64,000 nt of DNA from JAJXWB01 sp046349215 (lineage in GTDB: Bacteria; Pseudomonadota; Alphaproteobacteria; Rhizobiales; Beijerinckiaceae): NCBI GenBank assembly GCA_046349215.1, contig JAXMCV010000005.1, positions 1-64,000 of the forward strand. The letters run 5' to 3'. This document shows positions 43,393 through 50,624 of this stretch, piece by piece. Made by a program: the position numbers and the translations under genes. How positions within the stretch are numbered: position 1 is the first letter of the stretch; every line of letters begins with the position of its first letter. A model generated the notes under the pieces. The model made no database searches and was not told the origin of the DNA. It saw only the letters and a list, made by a program, of their open reading frames with translations.

Positions 43393-43938
43393 TTAATCGT
43401 TCGCGATAGCAATCTGCACTTCAGCTATTCGAAGCGGCACGTTCGCATTCGACGCTGCCACGATAGCATCGGTTTGTTGCTGCACGAACCTCAGTGGCAA
43501 CAGGAAATATCTTGCAAAACAATGAGCCTGCCATTCAGCGGAATGTTCTTTTTCGGCGAATTTTATTGCACCGCCAGCGTCGTTAGTGAATGAGCGCATC
43601 CCCCTATTGTGAAGGAATATATGTCCTATTTCGTGCGCGATCTTTTCTCGCGCCTCCGGGACGCCTAGCTCCGCATCTTCCCATAGCCCGTGGTCGACAT
43701 GGAGCGTGAAAGTTTCAAAATCAACGAACGTCGGAGTGTCGTTTGGTCCAGCATGAAAAAAGGCCAACGCAAGTCGGCCCTTTCCTTTGATGTAATGCGT
43801 ACAGAGCTTGCGAACCACTCGCGTTACGTTGAAGTCCCACAAATGATCGACATCGGCCCATTCACGAACACTTTCGGCAGCGCGAGCGATCGTGGCCGCG
43901 CTGCGGAACGATGTATGGTGATTGTGAAGCGCCCCGAA
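43393..43938 (-). pseudogene. ImmA/IrrE-family metallopeptidase, 5' end disrupted
   Basis: About 180 codons with the zinc motif HEIGHIFLHN and the third-ligand region EHSAEWQAHCFARYFLLP. The only in-frame start is TTG at 43842, but coding-like sequence continues upstream (SAATIARAAESVREWADVDH) without any ATG or GTG up to the insertion point of the IS66 element. The 5' end therefore seems lost. Codon use is less GC-rich than in the flanking genes. No XRE gene is adjacent. Confidence 0.6.
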
Positions 43939-43945
43939 GTTTGTC
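43938..43945. repeat. Target-site duplication of the IS66 element, left copy
   Basis: AGTTTGTC, identical to 46464-46471. IS66 elements make 8-bp duplications. An exact pair shows a simple and rather recent insertion. Confidence 0.9.
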
Positions 43946-43986
43946 GTAAGCGTTCAACGGCTCCCGTGTAGCGCTGACCGCGTCCG

Positions 43987-44457
43987 ATGACGATGATCAC
44001 GGGCTCCGGATTCGTCCGGTGTGATCATCATAAGTCTGAGCATATGTCTGGGCATAGAACGTTCCATGTATTGGACGCGCTGGAGGCAAGTCCGGCAAGA
44101 ACGCGGCGCATCTGGTCGCAAACGGCAAAGGAACTGATCCTGGCCGAGGCCAATGCGCCAGGCGCCAACGTCTCGGCGGTGGCCAGGGCGCACGGTGTGA
44201 GCGTGAGCCAGGTGTTCGGCTGGCGGCGCGATGCAAGGAAGAGCGCGCAGGCTGCGTCGACGGGCGCTATGACGAGCGCAACGGGGGAGCCGGCGCCTTC
44301 ATTTCTAGAGATAGCCCCAACGACCAAGACGGAGCCTGCGGCATCCATTTCGACTGAGACCTGCGAGATCGTCGTGGCGGGCGTGATCCTGCGGATCGGA
44401 TCGAGCGTGCCGACGAAGCGGGTCGTTGAACTCATTCGCGCGGCGCGTCTGGCATGA
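43987..44457 (+). CDS. tnpA: IS66 accessory protein TnpA
   Basis: A 156-residue protein with a helix-turn-helix of the IS3/IS66 TnpA type (NVSAVARAHGVSVSQVFGWRRDARK). The N-terminus is uncertain: ATG at 44044 (MSGHRTF) gives a 137-residue product closer to the family norm. It overlaps tnpB by 4 bp. It is needed with TnpB and TnpC for transposition of IS66-type elements. Confidence 0.88.
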   Translation: MTMITGSGFVRCDHHKSEHMSGHRTFHVLDALEASPARTRRIWSQTAKELILAEANAPGANVSAVARAHGVSVSQVFGWRRDARKSAQAASTGAMTSATGEPAPSFLEIAPTTKTEPAASISTETCEIVVAGVILRIGSSVPTKRVVELIRAARLA

Positions 44458-44798
44458 TTCCGCCGCACGCGCGCATCGTGCTGGCGACCCGACCCGTCGA
44501 TTTCCGCAAGGGTCCGGATGGGCTGACTGCGCTGGTGCGCGACGCCGGAGCCGACCCCTTCAACGGCGCGCTCTACGTTTTCCGGGCCAAGCGAGCAGAT
44601 CGGGTAAAGATTGTCTGGTGGGACGGTACGGGCCTGTGCCTGTTCGCCAAGAGGCTCGAAGCGGATCGGTTTTACTGGCCGAAGATGATGGCGGGGACGG
44701 TTCGCATGTCCGCCGTCCAGCTCGCCGCGCTCGTCGAAGGGATGGACTGGACGCGCGTGCGCAGTGCGCCACTGATAAGGCCGGAGAGCGTTGGCTGA
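44454..44798 (+). CDS. tnpB: IS66 accessory protein TnpB
   Basis: A 114-residue protein, typical of IS66 Orf2: VLATRPVDFRKGPDGLTALV, NGALYVFRAKRADRVKIVWW and DGTGLCLFAKRLEADRFYWP. It overlaps the tnpA stop (ATGA) and precedes tnpC by 72 bp. Its biochemical role is unknown. Confidence 0.95.
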   Translation: MIPPHARIVLATRPVDFRKGPDGLTALVRDAGADPFNGALYVFRAKRADRVKIVWWDGTGLCLFAKRLEADRFYWPKMMAGTVRMSAVQLAALVEGMDWTRVRSAPLIRPESVG

Positions 44799-44870
44799 AG
44801 CTGCGGCATAGTGATTCAGGCGCAAGATAGGGGCGCCACAAATCGCCGATTTTGTGCTTGGTTTGCAGGC

Positions 44871-46442
44871 ATGGAAGGCGATCTCCATGAGCTCCCGGAT
44901 GACCCGGCCGTATTGAAGGCGATGATCGCCGACATGCGGCGCTCGAACTCCTCGCTCGAAGCCGAAGTCGCTGCGCTGAAGTCGGCAGGTGTCGACGCTC
45001 AGGCGCGGATCGATCGCCTGCAGCTGCTCCTGAAGACCATCCAGAGGGCGACCTACGGACGCAGTTCCGAGAAGCTCGACGAGAGCCAGTACGCCTTCAC
45101 CTTCGAGGAAGTGCAGACCGGCCTCGGCGCGGTCGACGCCCAACTCGAGAAGCTGCGGCCAACGCCCGAGCGCAAGTCCGGCGGGCGGCGACCCCTGCCG
45201 GCGCATCTCGAGCGCGTCGAAGAGATCATCGAGCCCGAAGACCGGCCTTGTTCCTGCGGCGCCTGTGCGCGGGTCAAGATCGGCGAGGACGTCAGCGAAC
45301 GCCTCGACGTCGTCGCGCCGAAGTTCCGGGTGATCGTGACGCGCCGGCCGCGGTATGCCTGCCAGGCTTGCCGCGAGAGCATCGTCCAGGCCCCTGCGCC
45401 CGCCCGCCTGATCGAGGGCGGCATCGCGACGGAACGGCTTCTGGCCAGCATCGCCGTCTCCAAGTACGCCGACGGCCTGCCGCTGTATCGGCAGGAGGGG
45501 ATCTTTGCGCGCGACAAGGTCGAACTCGGACGCAATCTCATGGCCGGCTGGATGGGCCATGTCGGCTTCCACCTGGAGCCTCTCGCCGATCGGCTCTTCC
45601 AGATCATCCGCGAAGGCGAGAGGATATTCGCCGACGAGACGACATTGCCGGTTCTCGCGCCCGGACGTGGACGAACCCGACAAGGCTGGCTTTGGACCTA
45701 TCTGCGGGATGATCGACCCTATGGCGGAGCGGGGCCGCCGATCGTCGTCTATCGCTTCGAGGACAGCCGGGCAGCCGATTGCCTCCAACGACATCTGGCT
45801 GGTTGGCGCGGCATTCTCCAATGCGACGGCTATGCCGCCTATCGCAAGCTCGCGGAAGCTGATCGGCCGGGCGGACCGGCGACGCTGGCCTGCTGTTGGA
45901 CGCATCTGCGCCGTGAGTTCTACAAGCTCCACGTCCAGGGCGTGTCCCAGACGGCGACCTGGACCGTCGAGCGGGTGGCCGACCTTTGGGCCGTCGAGGC
46001 GCAGGTCAAAGGCTTCGATCCGCAAACCCGCCTCGACGCCCGCCGCCGCCTATCAGCGCCGATTGTCGAGGAACTCATCGCCCGGTGGGAAAGCGAGCTG
46101 ACGCGGATCTCCGGCAAATCGAAGGTCGCCGAGGCGATCCGATATTCCCTTTCCCGCAAGACCGAGTTCCGCCGCTTCCTTGAAGACGGCCGTGTCGAAC
46201 TCGACAACAACACTGTCGAACGCGCGATCCGGCCAATCTGTATCACGCGGAAGAACGCGCTGTTCGCCGGTTCAGAAGCCGGCGGCAGCACATGGGCGAC
46301 AATCGCTTCGTTGCTCGCGACAGCCCGCCTCAATGACGTCGATCCCAACGCGTGGCTCACGCAAACACTCGAGCGCATAGCCGCCGGCTGGCCCAACAAA
46401 GATATCGACGCGCTCTTGCCGCAGAACTTCACGCGCTTCTGA
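44871..46442 (+). CDS. tnpC: IS66 transposase TnpC
   Basis: A 523-residue transposase. The N-terminal leucine-zipper-like coiled coil (SLEAEVAALKSAGVDAQARI) is followed by a zinc-finger region (CSCGACARVKIGED, YACQACRESIV) and the DDE domain with IFADETTLPVLAPGRG, LQCDGYAAYRKLAE and the Glu near ELDNNTVERAIRP. All regions expected for an active IS66 transposase are present. Confidence 0.95.
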   Translation: MEGDLHELPDDPAVLKAMIADMRRSNSSLEAEVAALKSAGVDAQARIDRLQLLLKTIQRATYGRSSEKLDESQYAFTFEEVQTGLGAVDAQLEKLRPTPERKSGGRRPLPAHLERVEEIIEPEDRPCSCGACARVKIGEDVSERLDVVAPKFRVIVTRRPRYACQACRESIVQAPAPARLIEGGIATERLLASIAVSKYADGLPLYRQEGIFARDKVELGRNLMAGWMGHVGFHLEPLADRLFQIIREGERIFADETTLPVLAPGRGRTRQGWLWTYLRDDRPYGGAGPPIVVYRFEDSRAADCLQRHLAGWRGILQCDGYAAYRKLAEADRPGGPATLACCWTHLRREFYKLHVQGVSQTATWTVERVADLWAVEAQVKGFDPQTRLDARRRLSAPIVEELIARWESELTRISGKSKVAEAIRYSLSRKTEFRRFLEDGRVELDNNTVERAIRPICITRKNALFAGSEAGGSTWATIASLLATARLNDVDPNAWLTQTLERIAAGWPNKDIDALLPQNFTRF

Positions 46443-46463
46443 CGGTCCGCGTTGGACGCTTAC

Positions 46464-46471
46464 AGTTTGTC
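46464..46471. repeat. Target-site duplication of the IS66 element, right copy
   Basis: AGTTTGTC, identical to 43938-43945. It is also the core of the repeated AGTTTGTCC motif described at 46464-46561, so the IS66 inserted precisely into one copy of that motif. Confidence 0.9.
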
Positions 46472-46561
46472 CGTAGCGCTTTTTCTAGGCCGTTGTTTTT
46501 GCTCGACCGGGATTCTGGCCCGTCGCGGCAGTTTGTCCGCAAAGCGCCTGGAAGATTGTCC
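46464..46561. repeat. Left array of the AGTTTGTCC motif
   Basis: Three copies in one orientation: AGTTTGTCC at 46464-46472 (rebuilt across the IS66 insertion with 43938-43945), 46530-46538, and AGATTGTCC at 46553-46561. They face an oppositely oriented set at 50545-50596. Such inward-facing arrays are typical transposase-binding ends of Tn7/Tni/Mu-like elements. 46562-46820 holds nothing else that I can support. Confidence 0.5.
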
Positions 46562-46820
46562 GCAGTATTCGCGATAGTTGTTCGAAGCAACGAAGAGCTC
46601 GTTCGAGCGCTGTCATCGGTCCCGGCGCGATCGTTTGCGGCGGATTGGCGCGCGGATCATCGCGATCCCATAAGCGATATCGTGAAAGTCTGCTTCGTCG
46701 CTTGGCAACGCGATCGATCGTGGGTCAAATCGAGCTGGACGCTGCATCGCCAGCGCGGGCGCTGTGAGGCATTCCCCCCAAGGTCTGCATGCATGGGGAC
46801 CGAAATGGAGAAGTTCAACG

Positions 46821-47759
46821 ATGGCCCAAGCGAAACACGAGCAACGGATGGCCGCAGTGCTTGCCGAGATCGCGGCGCTGCAGCCGCGACTCGTGCGTGT
46901 GATCGACGCGCTGCGAATTCGTGATCGCGACGCCTTTCCGGAGGTAAATGCCCAGACTTTTGCGGACTCTGTGGAGTATATGCGCTTCATGGCGTTTCTG
47001 CAGGCATCTATCAAGCTCCGCATTATGGTCGAGCAGAATTTTTCCTTCCTTCACACGTTTAGTGTTCTGGCGACGACGCGGTATGTTCTGGAGTTACTCA
47101 TTTGGTTTCGGTTATTGATAAAAGATGCAAATACATATGGATATTTTTTCTATGCTTTCACAACTGTTGATCAGGTGAATTACTTGGAGTCGCAAATCCG
47201 TGAATTCAAACGCGAGATTTCCTTTTTTCGTGATCTGGATAGTACGGAGAAGGACCAGCACGAGACGGTCCTATCCTCGATACGAGGGATGGGCGGGAAG
47301 CTTGATCCTATCGCTATTAACGAGTCGATGGACATGGTGAGCGCGGAGATCGACCGCGCCGCGAGGCGTAATTTTTCGATTCATTTCGAGGAAGCCAAAT
47401 ACAACGGCTTTGGCTTTCAGGCCGCTTTGATCGAAGCACAAGCGTTGCCTCAATTAGAGCGGGAGCTGGAAAGTCAAAATTCAGTGAGGGACTCATTGAA
47501 GGACCGATTCCCGAAGTGGCCGAAGAAATGGAATTGGAAGATCGAAGCCGCAAATGCTGGATTGAGCGAGCAGTTCGATTTCATTTATGGCTATACCAGC
47601 AGGCTCCTCCATGCCCATCCGGGTAGCTTCAATACAGATCAAAAGAACCTCGAAGTTTCGGAGATGGTGCTGTTTCTAGATTTTGTATACGTCTCAATGC
47701 TTGAGATGATAGAAATTTGTGAACGGACTGCGGGTATCGCTGATCCGGCAGTTCATTAG
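46821..47759 (+). CDS. Uncharacterised protein, helical, possibly HEPN/DUF5677-like
   Basis: A 312-residue protein that I do not recognise with confidence. It is mostly helical. An N-terminal segment is MAAVLAEIAALQPRLVRVID, the middle has ATTRYVLELLIWFRLLIKD, and near the C-terminus is YGYTSRLLHAHPGS, which resembles the Arg-...-His region of DUF5677/HEPN-like proteins. GGAGAAG lies before ATG 46821. Base composition is clearly more AT-rich than its neighbours, pointing to recent transfer. It lies between the left motif array and the IS21 element. Confidence 0.65.
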   Translation: MAQAKHEQRMAAVLAEIAALQPRLVRVIDALRIRDRDAFPEVNAQTFADSVEYMRFMAFLQASIKLRIMVEQNFSFLHTFSVLATTRYVLELLIWFRLLIKDANTYGYFFYAFTTVDQVNYLESQIREFKREISFFRDLDSTEKDQHETVLSSIRGMGGKLDPIAINESMDMVSAEIDRAARRNFSIHFEEAKYNGFGFQAALIEAQALPQLERELESQNSVRDSLKDRFPKWPKKWNWKIEAANAGLSEQFDFIYGYTSRLLHAHPGSFNTDQKNLEVSEMVLFLDFVYVSMLEMIEICERTAGIADPAVH

Positions 47760-47773
47760 TGAAGAAGAACCGA

Positions 47774-47797
47774 TCGGGCCGAGCATGATCGGCCCGA
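47774..47797 (+). terminator. Hairpin after the orphan gene
   Basis: TCGGGCCGA-GCATGA-TCGGCCCGA, perfect 9-bp arms, 14 bp after the stop at 47759. There is no clear T-run, so termination is uncertain. Confidence 0.4.
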
Positions 47798-47899
47798 CGG
47801 GCGCTGTATGCGTGATGGTGGCGACGATGTTGATTTCCGCTGAGAGTTGACCCGGGATTTCCGTTGAGAACTGACCCGTGGTTGATGATGGTTGCGAGG

Positions 47900-48694
47900 T
47901 CAGGCGTTCGTCAAGTTCCGAGGCTTCTCCTTGTTGGGTTTGGCGGGCTTCGCCGAGCTATTCTTGAAGCGGAAGCTGTCGTTGCCGGTCTCGAGGATGT
48001 GGCAGCGGTGCGTGAGGCGGTCGAGCAGCGCGGTCGTCATCTTCGGGTCGCCGAACACGGTGGCCCATTCGCCGAAGCTGAGATTCGTCGTGATGATGAT
48101 GCTGGTGCGCTCGTAGAGCTTGCTCAGGAGATGGAACAGCAAGGCGCCGCCGGAGGCGCTGAACGGCAAGTAGCCCAGCTCGTCGAGGACGACGAGGTCG
48201 GAGTGGGCGAGGCGCGTTGCGATCTGTCCCGGTTTTCCCTGCAGCTTTTCCTGCTCGAGCGCGTTGACGAGTTCGACAGTGGAGAAGAACCGGACGCGCT
48301 TGCGGTGCTGCTGGATGGCCTGGACGCCGATCGCCGTGGCGAGATGTGTCTTGCCAGTGCCGGGGCCGCCGACCAGGACGACGTTGTGCGCATCTTCCAG
48401 GAACTCGCAGCGATGGAGTTGTCGCACAAGCGATTCGTTGACCTCGCTGCTGGCGAAGTCGAAGCCGGTGAGATCGCGGTAGTTCGGGAAGCGCGCCGCC
48501 TTCATCTGATAGGCTGTCGATCGGACCTCCCTATCGGCGGTCTCCGCCTTCAGAAGTTGCGACAGGATCGGCAGGGCGGCCTCGAAGGCTGGAGAGCCTT
48601 GTTCGGTCAACTCGCCGACGGCTTGAGCCATCCCGTGCATCTTGAGGCTGCGCAGCATGATGATGACGGCGCCGGCGGCTGGATTATGACGCAT
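47900..48694 (-). CDS. istB: IS21 helper ATPase IstB
   Basis: A 264-residue AAA+ ATPase of the DnaC/IstB type, with Walker A VLVGGPGTGKTHLA, Walker B DLVVLDELGYLPFS and sensor-1 SIIITTNLSFGEW. It regulates the IstA transposase and target choice. It overlaps the istA stop by 11 bp. Confidence 0.95.
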   Translation of the reverse strand: MRHNPAAGAVIIMLRSLKMHGMAQAVGELTEQGSPAFEAALPILSQLLKAETADREVRSTAYQMKAARFPNYRDLTGFDFASSEVNESLVRQLHRCEFLEDAHNVVLVGGPGTGKTHLATAIGVQAIQQHRKRVRFFSTVELVNALEQEKLQGKPGQIATRLAHSDLVVLDELGYLPFSASGGALLFHLLSKLYERTSIIITTNLSFGEWATVFGDPKMTTALLDRLTHRCHILETGNDSFRFKNSSAKPAKPNKEKPRNLTNA

Positions 48695-50225
48695 GGCGCA
48701 CCTCCCCGACAGTGCGCAGGGCGTCGTAACGCTCGACGTCGGCTTGCGGTTCGGTGGCCAGCGTCAACGCTTGCGGCGCCTTTATCGGCGGCGTGTCCGT
48801 CGGCTTTCCGTCGACAAGGCGGTGCAGCAGATTCAGGATATGTGTCTTCGTCGGGGCTCCGGCCTCCAGCGCCAGTTCGACGGCGGTGAGCACGGCCTGC
48901 TCGTCATGCTGGAGCACGAGAGCCAGGATCTCGACCATCTCGCGGTCGCCGCCTGGTGTCTTGAGCATGCGCTGTTGCAGAGCCCGGAACGCGGGAGGCA
49001 GCTCGACGAACGGCGCGCCGTTCCGGAGGGCGCCGGGCTTGCGTTGCACGACTGCCAGATAATGCCGCCAGTCGTAAACCGTCGTAGCGCTTTGCCGTTG
49101 GTGGGAGCGGGCGAAGGCGCGAGGATGCTCGCAGATGATCTGCCCCTCGGCGACGACGACAATACGCTCAGGATAAACCCGAACGCTGACCGGACGATTG
49201 GCGAACGACGCCGGCACGCTGTAGCGATTGCGATCCAGATGGACCAGGCAAGTCGGCGAGACCCGCTTGGCGTATTCGACGAACCCGTCGAATGGTCGGG
49301 GAAGCTGCATCAGGAGCCCGGCTTCTTCAGCCCAGGCGTCGGCGATCGTTCCCGGGTGCGAGCCGTGCGGCGTCAATGTCCATAGTTCCCGGCATCGCGC
49401 TTCCAGCCAGTCGTTCAGCGCCGCCAGTGAGGCGAAGTTGGGCATGGGTTGCCAGAGCCGATGGCGCGCATCCTGGACGTTCTTTTCGATTTGCCCTTTC
49501 TCCCAGCCAGACGCCGGATTGCAGAACTCGGCCTCGAACAGGAAGTGGCTGACCATGGCCGAGAAGCGCGCGTTGACCCGGCGCTCCTTGCCGCGGCCGA
49601 TTTTGTCGACGGCCGTCCGCATATTGTCGTAGACGCCCCGCCGCGGCACGCCGCCTAGAACGCGGAAGGCGTGATTGTGAGCGTCGAACAGCATCTCATG
49701 GGTCTGCTGAGGATAGGCCCGGAGCACGAAGGCGCGACTGTAGGAGAGCTTGAAGTGCGCGACCTGCAACTTGGTTCGTTCGCCGCCGATGATCGCCCAG
49801 TCTTCCGACCAGTCGAACTGGAATGCTTCGCCGGGCGCGAACACCAGGGGAACGAACACGCCACGGCCGGTAGTCTTCTGTTCCCGCTGCCGAGCGGTCT
49901 TCCAGTCGCGGGCAAAGGCCGCCACCCGATTGTATGAGCCGTCATAGCCGAGAGCCGCCAGGTCGGCATGCAATTGCTTGATCGTCCGCTTCTGCTTGCG
50001 CGACTTCGCCGCCTCTTGACGCAGCATCTGCGACAGCTTTTCGGCGTAAGGATCTAGCTTGCTCGGCCGGTCAGGCGTGTTGAACTTCGGCTCGACGCTG
50101 TCCGATCGCAGGTATTTGCGGACTGTGTTCCTCGACAGCCCCGTCCGCCGCGATATCTCCCGGATCGAATACCGATCCCGATAGCGCCAGCGTCGGATGA
50201 CGCTCAATAACTCCATGTCGATCAC
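48684..50225 (-). CDS. istA: IS21 transposase IstA
   Basis: A 513-residue DDE transposase. The N-terminal HTH is YSIREISRRTGLSRNTVRKY, followed by an rve integrase core (FQFDWSEDWAIIGG, GVPRRGVYDNMRTAVDK with catalytic Asp, and the Glu region NPASGWEKGQIEKNV) and a C-terminal beta-barrel (LVHLDRNRYSVPASFANRPV). It appears complete. Confidence 0.95.
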   Translation of the reverse strand: MIDMELLSVIRRWRYRDRYSIREISRRTGLSRNTVRKYLRSDSVEPKFNTPDRPSKLDPYAEKLSQMLRQEAAKSRKQKRTIKQLHADLAALGYDGSYNRVAAFARDWKTARQREQKTTGRGVFVPLVFAPGEAFQFDWSEDWAIIGGERTKLQVAHFKLSYSRAFVLRAYPQQTHEMLFDAHNHAFRVLGGVPRRGVYDNMRTAVDKIGRGKERRVNARFSAMVSHFLFEAEFCNPASGWEKGQIEKNVQDARHRLWQPMPNFASLAALNDWLEARCRELWTLTPHGSHPGTIADAWAEEAGLLMQLPRPFDGFVEYAKRVSPTCLVHLDRNRYSVPASFANRPVSVRVYPERIVVVAEGQIICEHPRAFARSHQRQSATTVYDWRHYLAVVQRKPGALRNGAPFVELPPAFRALQQRMLKTPGGDREMVEILALVLQHDEQAVLTAVELALEAGAPTKTHILNLLHRLVDGKPTDTPPIKAPQALTLATEPQADVERYDALRTVGEVRHAS

Positions 50226-50471
50226 TCCGTCGCCCCCTGCCTAGGCCAAGGGGGCAAAGTTCGAACATGGGTCAGTTCTCGATGGAAAAACCCGTGGCGC
50301 CCGGGTCAGCTCTCAGTGGAAATCAACACGCAAGGCGATGATTGTTATTTTGTTCTCTCCAACGCGTTGATTCATGTCGTAATTCGGTTTTGGTCCTCAC
50401 CCTTTCGAGTAGAGTTGGCCCAGTAGACGGGCGTCGAATACTGTAATCATCGTATTGGTGGAGATTATAAA

Positions 50472-50508
50472 AAAGCGGCGGCCACCGAGGTGACCGCCGC
50501 CTACTTTT
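50472..50508. terminator. Strong bidirectional hairpin terminator
   Basis: GGCGGCCACC-GA-GGTGACCGCC (one mismatched pair) flanked by AAAAAA on the left and CTACTTTT on the right, so it can act on either strand. It lies in the 50329-50540 stretch to the right of the IS21, which holds no gene that I can support. Confidence 0.65.
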
Positions 50509-50544
50509 GAGCCCTGCGCTCAACCTATTGAATTTGTTCGTGGC

Positions 50545-50596
50545 GACAAACTTCAGGGGGCGTAAAGGACAAACCTCCGCGTTTTGAGGACAAACT
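50545..50596. repeat. Right array of the AGTTTGTCC motif, inverted
   Basis: Three copies on the minus strand: GACAAACT at 50545-50552, GGACAAACC at 50567-50575 and GGACAAACT at 50588-50596. They are oriented opposite to the left array at 46464-46561. The outermost copy is 28 bp from the end of nrdJ. Confidence 0.5.
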
Positions 50597-50624
50597 CACG
50601 GGGGAGAGTCAGCAATAACGCCGC

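Larger units (their letters stand above)
43946..46463. mobile_element. IS66-family insertion sequence, complete
   Basis: 2518 bp. The left end begins GTAAGCGTTCAACGGCTCCC and the right end, read inward on the minus strand, begins GTAAGCGTCCAACGCGGACC, so they are imperfect terminal inverted repeats with the IS66-typical GTAAGC tip. It carries the three genes tnpA, tnpB and tnpC in the usual order and is flanked by AGTTTGTC on both sides. Confidence 0.93.
47828..50328. mobile_element. IS21-family insertion sequence
   Basis: 2501 bp. The left end reads TGTTGATTTCCGCTGAGAG with a second internal copy (GATTTCCGTTGAGAACTGACCC). The right end mirrors this: TGTTGATTTCCACTGAGAG read inward, then a weaker second copy. 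Such multiple terminal repeats are typical of IS21. It carries istA and istB on the minus strand. I find no clear target duplication (GACGA on the left, CGCAA on the right). Confidence 0.9.

Noticed and set aside
47820..50336. Target-site duplication of the IS21 element
   Set aside because: The bases next to the ends (GACGA on the left, CGCAA on the right) do not match in any register of 4-8 bp that I tried.
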